Assembly: GCA_025504975.1 (NCBI GenBank)
Contig: JANUWI010000004.1
Coordinates: 1,674,001 to 1,738,000, forward strand
Direction: 5' to 3'
DNA length: 64,000 nucleotides
Source: Plenodomus lindquistii
Taxonomy: Eukaryota > Ascomycota > Dothideomycetes > Pleosporales > Leptosphaeriaceae
The number at the start of each line of letters is the position of its first letter. Positions within the stretch are counted from its first letter, which is position 1. A model generated the notes under the pieces. The model worked only from the letters and a program-made list of their open reading frames with translations, was not told the origin of the DNA and searched no databases. Both the position numbers and the translations under genes were made by a program. Shown here piece after piece: positions 47,968-58,427 of the stretch.

Positions 47968-48764
47968 ATGTTCAGCCTTGTCTTACTCTATGCCCTCTCC
48001 TTCCTCACATTCGTACGCTTCTCTCAATGCGCAAGTCAAATCGCCCTCTTCACCGATGATAGTTGCAAGAATTCACTTCGGGGCATGACTGGTCCGAATG
48101 GCTACCCAAATGGTACATGCACCGACCTGAGGAGAACCGGACCCTATGGGAGCTTTCAAGTCGTTGGGCTGGATGAGGGATGTGCTGGTACGTGAGCCGC
48201 CTTCGAGCCTTCATTCCATGGTGTGGTTCAATCGCTGACTGAATGACTGTTACAGTGACAATATACAAAAACGATACAACGACGGACCCATGTTCAGGCT
48301 TCGCATCACTCGCCACACCCATCGCCTGCTACAACTCAACGTACGTCTACTACAGTATTGACATGTGCCTGCCCGGAGGCGCACAAGCCTCATCTGTGCC
48401 TACACCTTCGCCGTCCACAACACCAACTTCCTCCGGGCCGTCAGCAGGTGCCATAGCGGGAAGTGTCGTGGGAGGTGTGGTGGGGCTGGGAATTATAATT
48501 GCTATCATCCTGTTTGTTGTACTGAAGAAGAAGAAGAAGGCAAAGGAGCTAGCTGCTGCACCACATGAAAGTGGAGGAGCAGAGGTTCTGCCGCAGTATC
48601 ACCAGATGCCGCACGAGATCGGACGAGGATCAATGATATACAAGAACAACGCTGTGGAGATCGAGCAGCCGCCCATTGAGCTTGGAGGGCGGGATCATGC
48701 ACAACCAACTGCTGAACTCGGAGGGCGTGAGATGTCATATCAGGACCTTAAAAGCACACACTGA
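47968..48764 (+). CDS. Secreted-domain single-pass membrane protein, cysteine-containing ectodomain, 242 aa
   Basis: Exon 1 is 47,968-48,187 and exon 2 is 48,256-48,764, joined through a 68-bp intron (GTACGT...TTACAG). The ATG at 47,968 opens a strong signal peptide (M-F-S-L-V-L-L-Y-A-L-S-F-L-T-F-V). The ectodomain (about residues 21-115) has seven cysteines (21, 33, 51, 72, 86, 98, 111) and N-glycosylation sites, followed by an S/T/P-rich stalk (117-136). A glycine-rich membrane helix lies at about 138-163, followed by K-K-K-K-K, then a cytoplasmic tail with E-L-G-G-R twice. Topology is type I. The design resembles fungal surface sensors, but the ectodomain is not a recognisable WSC or CFEM domain. 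Confidence in the gene model is high; function unknown. Confidence 0.75.
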
Positions 48765-49126
48765 AAGTACACTTGTGTATCGTGTAAGCTGAAGACGTCA
48801 TCATGGCCTGCAATGACTTGCAATACCTCAATAGACCAATCTATGATGAGCCGAGAATATCGGGTTTTGCTTTCTCGCAATGTTTACATTCGACCCAAAA
48901 GCGTACTTGTGATCATGATAGGTAAATTTGAGAGTAGTTGACCGAGTCTGACAAACGTATGATTATCTTCGAGCCGTATGCGCAGTGGCTACGGTGTGAT
49001 CCATAACCGCCTACTAACTATTACAGCTCACGAAGGCGCGAGAATCTTTCGTGCAAGGCTGAGTTGAATTTCTTCTGTTGGCTTTGAACTATTACCATAA
49101 CTGATCTCTTCATTATCGAGTCGCGT
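48765..49126. other. Convergent intergenic region
   Basis: 362 bp between the stop codons of the membrane-protein gene (plus) and the F-box gene (minus). It should contain both 3' ends. No other feature seen. Confidence 0.5.
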
Positions 49127-50563
49127 TTACTCAACCTCAGTTTCGTCAACCTCGTCACTTCCAGTCTCCGAAATCTCCTGTGAATCGGCTTCGTCGCTGC
49201 TGTCCTCGTCACTCAAAGCATCGGATCCGGTTGGTGTTGAAACGTCCCATAGAAAGGGATTCTCGATCCACTTTCCATCGCGAAAGACGACACGACCTTC
49301 ATTCACAGCAACAGCCTTCCGAAGATCCACTACCTGATAGAAACGTGTTTCGTCCGCTGTTCCTTCCGCGAATGTAAGATCGATGCCGTATGAGTCCGTG
49401 GTGGGATCGCCGTTGAGTGCATCCATGGCTCTTCGTATGGCTTCTGAACTCCACAAATGAAGGATCTTACCGGAGTCTGTAGTACGAGGGTCTTTGTACT
49501 GCTCGAAAGAAATGTTCGAGTTGCGATAGGACGTACTTTCCATTAGTTGATTCAAAAACATCTACTCCAATCGTCGCATATTACTTATAATCTTGAGAGG
49601 TTCGATCCACGTGCCACCGACAAAACCAACGGCTTGCAGATGCAGCTCCTTCAGGGTATCGCGTTGCGGACGAATCAGAGGTGTAAATTCTTCGTGTCGC
49701 AAAAAGAGCTCGTCTAGCTCGAGCCGAGAGAGTTGAGTCCAATGGTTTAGACCGACGGGCAAAGTGAGCACTCCTTCGACTCCGCTCATCTGGAGACCAC
49801 GAACGTCTGGTGCACTTGTAAGAAATTTTGCGATCCAAACGGGGTCCATGCAGCCAAGATACTCGATTTCGTGAACGTTTTTGGAAAACTCACTCCACTC
49901 GGCAGAGTCGAGACCAAAGAAGGACACGGGATCGTCGCAGTCCTCCATGCGACAGAACATCATCTCGAAACTGAAGTCTTGCTGTAGTCGTGCTTGATGA
50001 AGGGCTTTCAGGACGATCCCGTAGACTCTGTTGAAACCGGGACCGTACCCTGGCCCACGTTGACCCGTGCTATCATCCGGAAGTACTTGCATATATCGTC
50101 GGCCAGACTTCATGCCATCATCGTAGTACTCAAATTTGCCACCGTTGCTAAAGGAAGCGAGGTCGATTCTGATTGTGTGTAGGGGACGCAGAGCTCGAAA
50201 CACCTCGGTCAAGATCATGACATCCAGTCCAGAATTTGCCATACTTCTCTGTAGTGACACATGTGCTCCTTCATCGTTGTCCTGCACGCATAGTGATTGA
50301 CCGATTGTTTCTCCGCTGATCGTCACTTGGTCTACAAATTTTGCAAAGACCACATGGCGCGCAATCTCCAAAAGCGTTGTCAAACTCGTAGGATGGAGTA
50401 TCGCAACAAGGTGGTGAAAGAAGCGCTTGCCGAAAGCCGTACAGGAATGGGCCTCGAACGCTTTGCAGACGCGGCGAAAGTTTGGGAGATCGCTGTCTTC
50501 GAGGTGCTCGCAGATCTCTCCCACGATCTCGGGCGGTAAGTCAAGGATCCTGAATGGGAGCAT
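49127..50563 (-). pseudogene. F-box protein gene interrupted by an in-frame TAG
   Basis: From ATG at 50,563 the protein begins with an F-box (L-P-F-R-I-L-D-L-P-P-E-I-V-G-E-I-C then L-P-N-F-R-R-V-C-K-A-F), the motif that binds Skp1 in SCF ubiquitin ligases. A substrate-recognition region with leucine-rich-like spacing follows (L-S-R-L-E-L-D-E-L-F-L; L-K-E-L-H-L). After 333 residues a TAG (49,562-49,564) interrupts a continuous frame that resumes at once (M-F-L-N-Q-L-M-E-S) for 144 more residues, ending in an acidic tail at 49,127. TAG could come from CAG or TGG by one RIP-type change. A 60-bp intron removing the stop would need a poor donor (GTCGGT). The frame is also open upstream to 50,914, but the F-box position favours 50,563. 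Either a truncated but functional protein or a recent pseudogene. Confidence 0.65.
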
Positions 50564-51082
50564 CGTGGCCAGCGTGATGGACGTTGTGTAGCAAAGACAG
50601 ACGAGAAGCAGGTAGCGACGGTAGACGCGGTGCGAATAGTGTTGACGCGTCTTGAAGTGGTTGAGAAAGTGCCCACCATAGCATTTAGAAAGAGCGCTCA
50701 CGTCTAGGACGCTCTTGCATCTTTCGTCAGTGACAAGACCCACCCACGCGCTTGTGCGCACATGGATACTATGGAGCTCAGGTGTCCACGTAAGAGTGAA
50801 AAGAGAGTCCGATTTATGAGACGAAAGGCTGAACGAGATGACTCTATACGAAGCAGGTAAGAGTAATACGCACGGTGAGGGAAACGCCGCCCAATACAGT
50901 TTGTCGTAGAGCATAACACAACCTATACTCTAGTCTCTACTCCAGTCCTTGCGTCGACAAATAATAAGCTACCGCGGAGGATGTACAAATAATGTTGGGG
51001 AAAATCCCAGGGATGAATAGATGCGCCGTACATACTCAAACCATGCCGAGCAATTTGCTCCAAGGCGCCACTGCCGCGTAAC
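50564..51082. other. 5' flank of the F-box gene
   Basis: 519 bp between the F-box start and the elongin A stop, both on the minus strand. The F-box frame stays open to 50,914 (117 extra codons, no motif). Otherwise nothing recognisable. Confidence 0.4.
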
Positions 51083-52015
51083 TCAGGCTCTCCTCTTGCT
51101 GGGCTGGAACATGCTGTACTCGGCCCGCTTTCTCTTGGGAGCTGGAGCAGAAGCTGGGACGCTGACGTCCTGGACAGTCACTGTTCTTTGTCTCTGCGCA
51201 TGATAATTTTGTGGTAATGAGACACGCGCTGGTGGTACACTCCTTTGGGGTTGGGGAGCAGGTCGTTGGTTGATTTGAGGTCTCGCTGCAGGTGGTCTGC
51301 TCGCTGATGGCCGTGGTTCGTGTCTCCTCGCAGCCGCATCTGCTGCTTCTCTCGCGTCCGCTATCCGGCGTTGCGGGGCCTCATTCACGGCCATGCGCAC
51401 CATATGAGCCGGCGCCCTGCTAAGCTGCGTCCTCCTCCGTGCCTGTATCTCGGCTGGTTGTTCTTTCATCGTTGGACGATCGCGCTTGTAGTCAAACATT
51501 CCCCTCTTCAACTTGTCCAGCGCCACCTTGCCAGTTTTCGCAGGCGCACCAGTGGGCGGACCCCAGCTAGAGGAAGACGAAGATCCAGATCCACGATTCG
51601 AAAACATTCTCGCGGTACTGATGGCGACCCTGCTGTCCACAATTTGCGTCTTGGTCTGGGTGCGATCCACAGCCTTCATCCTGTTCCTCAGCATCTCTGC
51701 CTGCGCGAGCTTCTCATTCTCAGCGTCTTTCTTGAGTTTGCGATATGCTTTGCTCCAATTCCTTGGATCCCGTGGCTCGTATTTCCTCGTTTCCCAGTTT
51801 GGGATGTCGCGCTTGATGAACCGCAGCCAAATTTCGCCAGTCTCGCCTTTGAGTTGTTCACAATTCTCCTCAAGAAGCTGTAGTTGGTCCGGATTTTGTA
51901 TGTAGCGGAGAATAGGCTCGACGAAGTGAAACGGTAGATCGGCGACGCTGTCGAGCAAGTTGATGTTCTTGATCAGGCGCTGCTTGGCCATGTCGTAAAG
52001 GGAGGCGGCCGGCAT
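51083..52015 (-). CDS. ELA1: Elongin A-like protein (RNA polymerase II elongation / ubiquitin-ligase adaptor), 310 aa
   Basis: An intact single exon. The N-terminal 120 residues match the elongin A family: S-L-Y-D-M-A-K-Q-R-L at the start, then the F-box-like helix L-P-F-H-F-V-E-P-I-L-R-Y-I, then L-L-E-E-N-C-E-Q-L then E-I-W-L-R-F-I-K-R-D-I-P and the Y-R-K-L coiled segment. The rest is basic and disordered (R/A/P/Q-rich), ending K-R-K-R-A-E-Y-S-M-F-Q-P-S-K-R-R-A, probably a nuclear signal. Elongin A partners elongin C; in yeast Ela1 forms a cullin-3 ligase that removes stalled RNA polymerase II. The family domain is clear; activity is inferred from homology. It shares a 523-bp divergent promoter with the Tho7 gene. 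Confidence 0.85.
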   Translation of the reverse strand: MPAASLYDMAKQRLIKNINLLDSVADLPFHFVEPILRYIQNPDQLQLLEENCEQLKGETGEIWLRFIKRDIPNWETRKYEPRDPRNWSKAYRKLKKDAENEKLAQAEMLRNRMKAVDRTQTKTQIVDSRVAISTARMFSNRGSGSSSSSSWGPPTGAPAKTGKVALDKLKRGMFDYKRDRPTMKEQPAEIQARRRTQLSRAPAHMVRMAVNEAPQRRIADAREAADAAARRHEPRPSASRPPAARPQINQRPAPQPQRSVPPARVSLPQNYHAQRQRTVTVQDVSVPASAPAPKRKRAEYSMFQPSKRRA

Positions 52016-52538
52016 CTTGAGTATGGGGGTGGTGGTCGCGAAAGGGGGAAAAGTGTAATATTATCAAAAACGGCGCGGTCCCGATGTATGTATATGTTGT
52101 TGATCGTGGGAGTCTGATTTGGTGTTTGGCTGGGGAGTGGTGACAAACATGTGTCCTGGCTCCTGTGAATCGTGGTCAAGCGGTACCAGAACCAACCTTG
52201 GACGCGCACCACTAGACAACGGAGCACATTATGCGTGCATGCGTTTGCTGTCAATGAAGCACCCTTGTTTGGATGGTTGTTGCTGAGACAATGAACGCGA
52301 AGCTATTGTGGCACAGGTAGGCGCACCGACTGTGCAGTGAAGGAGACATTGCTGGCTGAGGCTGGTCTGACGTCTGCTGCGGATCCCCGGTGCTTGCGGG
52401 AGCTACTGCACGGCAGCACTGGGCTGGGCTCACCTACCTAGCGCAACAAGCTCCCCACGCAAAGTTGCACACAGCGCCATTCACGCGCATCGCGACCACT
52501 TCCACCACCAGCCGACTTCTGCATTTCTGTACCCCGTC
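52016..52538. promoter_or_regulatory. Divergent promoter region: elongin A (-) / Tho7 (+)
   Basis: 523 bp between two start codons pointing away from each other. A purine/pyrimidine-biased stretch and scattered CA-rich leader sequence are present, but no named transcription-factor site was recognised. Confidence 0.5.
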
Positions 52539-53640
52539 ATGGCGCCTTCCGATTGGGGCCTGCTATCTCAAAGCGACGAAGGTGCGGCCATCCATTCACC
52601 CTGTGCAACTCCCACTCACCTTGATAGATGCGCTCCACAATGTCTCACGGCTCCTCGCCGTCGAAGCGCGTCCGTACATGCATGCCGCTGGGCGCATCCT
52701 GAAGCCCGATTTCTTCCAAGATGCGCGACCGAAACAGCTGCCCTCTCCACCCCCCGATGCCTCAGCCGCTGATGAAGAGGCTGCTGCTGCAGTAGTAGAG
52801 CGCGAGCAGCAAATACACAACATCGAGATATGGCGCAAGGATATCATGAATGAGCTGTCATTGCTGGACTTTGCGATTCTGCGAGCAGAGTTCACAATCA
52901 ACAGCAATCACGAGGAGCGTCAAAGATATGCAGTAGAGAAGAGTGGTATTGAGACAAAGCAAGCGCACGTCAAGACCACCATCGAGGAGCTTCGAGTGCA
53001 GCTAGTCGAGGCAAAGGAGACTCTGGCAGTGCGAAAGACGTATGACGAGTTGACGGAAAAGATCACAAGCAGCAAAATGTTGAAGCCTCGAGACGAGCAA
53101 GCACTCGCGCATGCCAAACTAGACGAAGAGATCGCGGAGCTCGAGCACGAAGTCCAGTCAGCCAAGAATACTTGGAGTGAACGGCGGACACAGTTTGGAC
53201 GCATCGAGGAAGAGGCGCGGGGTATGTTGCGCATGATCAAGGACGAGAAAGAGGAGGCAGAGCGCAAGGAAGGCATGATGAAGGATGGGGACGAAGATGG
53301 CGAACACGATGGCAGCGTGTCCAGGGGAGATGTCAGCCACGTGGGTACGCCACGGCCTGATGGTGGCATGACACCGGTTCATGCCAGCCAGAGCGGGGAG
53401 GGCTCGTCCAGCCTCAGAGTGCCTCCACAAGACAGGCTGAAACCGTTGTCGCGAGATGCCAGCGTTGTACCATCGCTGGGCAGATCTGCAGCAGTCGAGG
53501 ATACCGATATGCTAGATTCTGGGGTCCATTCTGGGGAGGCCAACGCAGACGATTCTTCAGGCGTTGAGGAGGGCGAAGATCTGGAAGAGGGAGAGGATGA
53601 TGGCGAGGATCGGGTGACTGGCAAGATGGACGAGTCATGA
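52539..53640 (+). CDS. THO7: THO complex subunit 7-like protein, 351 aa
   Basis: Two exons: 52,539-52,581 and 52,628-53,640, with a 46-bp intron (GTGCGG...GATAG). The splice gives M-A-P-S-D-W-G-L-L-S-Q-S-D-E-D-A-L-H-N-V and then S-R-L-L-A-V-E-A-R-P-Y, the conserved N-terminus of the Tho7/Mft1 family (W-x-L-L, then R-L-L-x-V-E-x-R-P). A long coiled coil follows (about residues 85-235: many E, K, Q heptads). The tail is acidic and disordered, ending in G-E-D-L-E-E-G-E-D-D-G-E-D-R-V. Tho7 is part of the THO/TREX complex, which couples transcription elongation to mRNA export in the nucleus. Without the splice the conserved N-terminus would be lost, which supports the model. Confidence 0.85.
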
Positions 53641-53764
53641 AGATGAGAAGTCGTCTCACTCAATGTACAATGCATAGCGCGGTGTTTAGGTTTGATCAGT
53701 GTGCTGCTTTTGGCACCTGTATATATGGGGGTATCATATTCCTTGAGATGCAGACGATGAACAT

Positions 53765-54200
53765 TTACGCGGTTTCTTTGAGGGCCTCTCTACCCTTTGC
53801 AATCGCCTCCTTCGCCTTTGCAACTTCTGCCTCTGATGCTTCTCCGTTTTCCTGGGTCGTGTTAACGCAATGCCCCATTGTTGCGTATATTTGAACTTAC
53901 GAGCTCGTCCTCCAGCTTCTCTGTGGCTGCTTCAATCTTCGCCTTCATGCCTGGCAACACATTCTTGGTCTCTTGCAGTGCTTGACGCTATCGCTCTGTC
54001 AGCTCTGCTTGGCCACACAGAAATGGAGTTTTGCATGCCTCCTGTCTCAGTGTGTACTCGGCATTCTCATCGCCCTCAGTTGTCTCAGCCTCCTTGATGC
54101 GTGCCTCTTGGTGTTCAATCTCCTTGTGGTAACTGGCCTCTTCCTTGACCAGGCGGTTGACAACGCCGGTAGCAATAGCGAGTTTTGAAGGAGGTGCCAT
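53765..54200 (-). CDS. RBL2: Tubulin-folding cofactor A (Rbl2 family), 111 aa
   Basis: Three exons: 54,200-54,039, 53,987-53,901 and 53,851-53,765. The protein starts M-A-P-P-S-K-L-A-I-A-T-G-V-V-N-R-L-V-K-E-E and continues as the three-helix bundle typical of the family (about 110 residues), with V-L-P-G-M-K in the second helix and E-A-I-A-K-G-R-E-A-L-K-E-T-A at the end. Cofactor A binds beta-tubulin on the folding pathway in the cytosol. Intron 2 (53,852-53,900) is canonical GTAAGT...AG. Intron 1 (53,988-54,038) starts with GC, not GT (GCATGC...GATAG). It is needed to join L-R-Q-E to R-Q-A-L and remove a stop. The start faces the Mcm4 gene across a 238-bp shared promoter. Confidence 0.85.
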
Positions 54201-54306
54201 TATGAATGGGTTGCTGTCTGGAATTATCGACAAAGTTGCGTTGATGATGGCGGGGCCTATCCCGAGCGGCAGACTAGGCCCAATGGACGCCGTTTATTAG
54301 TGCAAA

Positions 54307-54312
54307 ACGCGT
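54307..54312. promoter_or_regulatory. MluI cell-cycle box (ACGCGT) in the Mcm4/cofactor A promoter
   Basis: A perfect ACGCGT, followed by CGCG, lies 127 bp upstream of the Mcm4 ATG. In fungi this site binds the MBF factor and drives G1/S transcription of replication genes including MCM genes. Position and target fit; binding is inferred. Confidence 0.55.
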
Positions 54313-54371
54313 CGCGTAGAATCAGGAGGACGCGCTACCGGCCACTTCACCCCAGCAACCCCTCTGCAACA

Positions 54372-54398
54372 ACGACGACGACGACGACGACGACGACG
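54372..54398. repeat. (ACG)9 microsatellite in the Mcm4 5' leader
   Basis: Nine perfect ACG units 40 bp upstream of the Mcm4 start, probably transcribed in the 5' untranslated region. Confidence 0.9.
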
Positions 54399-54438
54399 GA
54401 CGATTGCACTGCGACGCCCTGCACAGAGCATCGCAGTA

Positions 54439-57400
54439 ATGTCCTCCCCTACCAAACGTCGCTCTCAGCGCACGTCTGCGTCGGTCACTCCTCGCCGAAG
54501 TGCCCGTGCCCCCGTTACGTCCAGTCCACCGCCAGCTGGGCCAGAAGAGCAGCTGCAGACCGAGGCCTCTCAAGCATCGCAGCGTGGATCGCTGGCCACG
54601 CCCCGGAACCAGAGATTCCAAACCACCTCGACTCAATCGCCTTTGTTCTTCCGCTCTTCGCCTGCGCAGCCTTCGGGTGTAGGGCCCGCAGATGGCCAGG
54701 ACGAGAGCGATGGCGGTGCAACGCCCAGGGCTAGCGGCATGACAATAGGAGGTATGGACGACTGTTTGATTCCAGAGCCGTGGATCCATCGCTGACACAT
54801 GCAGACTCCTCGCCCATCCACTATGCCTCAAGCTCCAGCCCTGGCCGAGCGCGCAATGCGCAAAGCAACGATCCCCGTAGTAGCAGCAGCGCCCTCTTTG
54901 TGCGTGGCTCAGACTCTGCCGCCCGCGCTCGTCGCAGCGACATCCATTCCGATGTCTTTGGCACCAGCTCTACTAACCGTCGCCGCAAACTGTTCGTTGG
55001 TGAGGATGGCGTGCCCGTTCACGATGCATCAGACGCGAACACCTTCTCCAATCTGAACCCAGACACTTCAGACGCTGATGTGCTCGGCGGGAACTCCTCG
55101 CGAGTCATTTGGGGTACCAATGTCTCTCTCGTGGACGCGCGGCACGCCATGAAAGATTTCCTGATGAACTTTCAGAGGAAATACCGCATGATCCAAGACG
55201 GCGAACTGGACGAGGGCATGAATCTCCCTGCAGATCACCCGGCTATGGCACGAGAATACGTCGAGATGATGAAGATGATGCTTGAACTCGGTGTTACGCC
55301 TTTGAACTTGGACGCCCGCAATTTAAAGGCATACCCGTCCACAAGGAAACTGTGGCACCAACTGCAGGCCTACCCTAACGAGATCATTCCCATCATGGAC
55401 GTAGCGATCAAGGACACTATGCTTGAACTTGCTGAGAAGCGAATGGCCGAGATGAGAGTTCAGTTCTCCCAGCAACAGCGTGCTGCGCAACCGAGAGCTC
55501 GTGACTCGAGCTCACTGCCGCCCATGCTCAGCTCCGATGCTCCTACTCCAGGGGGCCCTTCGCCTGCTCCATTCGCTGACATTCCCAACCTGGTGAGCGA
55601 GGTTGACCAGAAGACATACAACGTCCGCCCGTTTGGTCTCGACAAGACGATCAACTTGCGTGAGCTAAATCCGGGTGACATGGACAAACTTGTCAGTGTC
55701 AAAGGCCTCGTCATAAGGACGACACCTATAATTCCGGACATGAAAGATGGTAAGCGCCCTGACTCGAGTTCTACTTTCGTCACGACTAATTCATCCAGCC
55801 TTTTTCCGCTGCTCCGTCTGTCAGCATACCGTCAGGGTCGATATCGATCGCGGCAAGATCACCGAACCCACCAAGTGCCCACGTGCTGTCTGCGAATCTC
55901 CCAACTCCATGCAAATCGTCCACAACCGGTCTGGCTTTGCCAACAAGCAAGTCGTCAAGCTCCAAGAGACCCCGGATGACATGCCTGATGGCCAAACTCC
56001 ACATTCAGTCTCGCTATGCGCGTATGACGAGCTTGTTGATGTTTGCAAAGCCGGTGACCGAGTCGAAATCACTGGTATCTTCAAGTGTAATCAAGTGCGT
56101 ACCAATCCCCGCCAGCGCTCTGTCAAGAACATCTTTAAGACCTACGTCGATGTGCTACATATTCAGAAGGTTGACAAGAAGCGTATGGGTATCGACGTCT
56201 CCACCATTGAAGAGGAGCTTGCAGAGCACGCTGCTGGCGACCTTGAGCAGACTCGCAAGGTCTCTGAAGAGGAGGAGGCGAGGATCAAGGAGGTCGGCGC
56301 TCGTCCTGACGTGTACGAGCTTCTTTCTAGATCGCTGGCGCCCAGCATCTACGAGATGGATGATGTCAAGAAGGGCATCATGCTGCAGCTCTTTGGCGGC
56401 ACCAACAAATCTTTTGAGAAGGGCGGTAGCCCCAAGTACAGAGGTGACATCAATGTCTTGCTCTGTGGTGACCCCTCAACCGCCAAGTCACAGATCCTGC
56501 AGTACGTGCACAGGATTGCGCCGCGTGGTGTTTACACGTCTGGAAAGGGTTCATCGGCTGTTGGTCTCACTGCATACGTTACACGCGATCCTGAGACCAG
56601 GCAGCTGGTGCTAGAGTCTGGCGCTTTGGTCCTGTCTGATGGTGGTGTATGCTGCATCGACGAGTTCGACAAGATGTCCGAATCTACGCGGTCAGTCTTG
56701 CATGAAGTCATGGAGCAACAGACAGTCTCCATCGCCAAGGCAGGTATCATTACCACCCTCAACGCCCGTACCTCCATTCTCGCGTCAGCCAATCCTATTG
56801 GATCGAAATACAACGTCAACCTTCCAGTCCCACAAAACATCGACCTTCCGCCTACACTACTCTCTCGTTTCGATCTCGTCTACCTTGTCCTCGATCGCAT
56901 CGACGAGCAAAACGATCGCCGCCTTGCTCGGCACTTGGTCGGCATGTACCTCGAAGACGTGCCAGAGAACGCGTCCAAGAATGAAATCATGCCCATCGAA
57001 TTCCTCACCTCCTACATCTCCTACGCCCGTGCCAACATCCACCCTAAGATCACCGAGCCCGCTTCAAAAGCACTTGTTGACGCATATGTTGCCATGCGTG
57101 CTCTGGGCGCCGACATGCGCTCCCAAGAACGTCGCATCACTGCTACAACACGTCAATTGGAATCTATGATCCGTCTCGCTGAAGCCCACGCCAAGATGCG
57201 GCTATCAGAAGAAGTCACAGCAGACGATGTCCACGAAGCTGTGCGCCTCATCAAATCGGCGCTAAAGCAAGCTGCTACCGACGCGCGAACCGGTCTCATC
57301 GATATGTCACTCCTCACCGAGGGCACATCGAGCGGCGATCGCAGAAGGAAGGATGATCTCAAGCGTGCGGTGCTAGCTTCGCTTGACGAGCTGGGCTCTG

Positions 57401-57576
57401 CGGGTCAGAGTGTACGCGTAAATGATCTTGTGAAGAAAGTCAGGGAGGGTGCAAGTGAGCAGGTTGATAACGCAGAGTTTCAGGAGGTGCTTCGGAGTGC
57501 GGAGCTGGAGGGCGCGGTGCAAATTAGTGGGGAGGGGATGCGGAGGATGGTCAAGAGGGTCATTGGGACGTTTTAG
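54439..57576 (+). CDS. MCM4: DNA replication licensing factor Mcm4 (Cdc54), 1011 aa
   Basis: Exons 54,439-54,751, 54,805-55,749 and 55,799-57,576, with introns of 53 and 49 bp (GTATGG...GCAG, GTAAGC...CCAG). The N-terminal 160 residues are S/T/P-rich, the usual target of CDK and DDK kinases in Mcm4. The MCM N-terminal domain follows, with the zinc-binding cysteines 424, 427, 446 and 451. The AAA+ core has Walker A G-D-P-S-T-A-K-S (643-650), Walker B C-C-I-D-E-F-D-K-M (704-712) and the arginine finger S-R-F-D (775-778). The C-terminal winged helix ends K-R-V-I-G-T-F. It is a subunit of the Mcm2-7 helicase that opens origins. Length is normal for filamentous ascomycetes. The full set of motifs makes the call secure. 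Confidence 0.97.
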
Positions 57577-57734
57577 AGGGCCGTGATGTACGTGGTATGA
57601 GCTCGATCTGCGAGTGATGAGTATGACTTGGATAGAATAGCTTCGCATTGTAATGACAGCATTTGCAAGAATCTCTTCAAAGGCTTGAGTCTGCACAATA
57701 ATTACTTCTACTTTAATTTGCCAGCACAATGGAT

Positions 57735-58427
57735 CTAATATTTCCCGCTCTCCTTGACCAAGCCACTATGCTCATTCTCCTTCTTAGGCTTCAAACTCCA
57801 TTCTGGCGCCTCATCGATCCCGTCGTCTTCGGCCTTGTCGCCCTCCTCCTTTGTCTTGTGCACACTTGTTGGCAAGTGCTCTGCCGGACTGTACACGGTG
57901 ATCAACTCGAGCGGCTGGTCACCCTTTGTGACAAATTGGTGCTGAGTCCCCGCTGGTACGACGACAACATCACCGGCCTTGACTTCTTGGTCCTTGCCAT
58001 TGACGGTTGCAAGACCGCGGCCAGAAGTGAAGAGGAGGATTTGATCAACGGTGTGAACCTGTAGGCGTGTCATGTTAGTATCCTAATTGCTAAAATGGAA
58101 ATATGATGGAGAGTGTATATGTACCTCGTCGCCAATGTCACCGCCAACAGGGACTTCCATAGCCACAAGCTGGCTGTACAGTCCAGTATGCAGCACTGTT
58201 CTAAAGTCGCCAAAACTCCTCTTCTCGCTCAACAATCCAGCAAAATGGACCATTTCGTGCGCAGGAGGCGCATCCTTCCGGTTACCAACTTTCTTGTACG
58301 AATCCATTTTTGGGCTTGCTGTGAAGGCTCTCGTTGATGTGGAGAAAAAGTGCTGGCAACTTGATGGTGCGACGGTGGTGCGAAGTGCAGGCAGTAGTCG
58401 TGCAGACGATTGTGCAGTTTTGAACAT
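57735..58427 (-). CDS. Mitochondrial-targeted cupin-domain protein, 208 aa
   Basis: Exons 58,427-58,125 and 58,058-57,735, with a 66-bp intron (GTACAT...CTACAG). The splice joins G-D-I-G-D-E to V-H-T-V-D-Q-I-L-L-F-T-S-G, restoring cupin motif 1. Motif 2 is G-D-V-V-V-V-P-A-G-T-Q-H-Q-F. The first 40 residues are rich in R, S, T and A and lack acids (S-S-A-R-L-L-P-A-L-R-T-T), a likely mitochondrial presequence; the ATG at M-D-S-Y-K-K might give a cytosolic form. The small single-cupin fold resembles bacterial mannose-6-phosphate isomerase-like cupins, but no substrate can be assigned. The C-terminus is lysine/glutamate-rich. It converges on Mcm4, 158 bp between stops. Confidence 0.8.

Noticed and set aside
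49595..49612. GGTTCGATCC resembling a tRNA B box
   Set aside because: No A box or cloverleaf fits at the right spacing, and it lies within the F-box coding sequence.
50564..50914. 117-residue N-terminal extension of the F-box protein
   Set aside because: F-boxes normally sit at or near the N-terminus; the ATG at 50,563 places it there, and the extension has no domain.
54322..54831. Minus-strand frame of 169 codons opposite Mcm4
   Set aside because: Lies over the low-complexity Mcm4 N-terminus and the (ACG)9 repeat; no motif.
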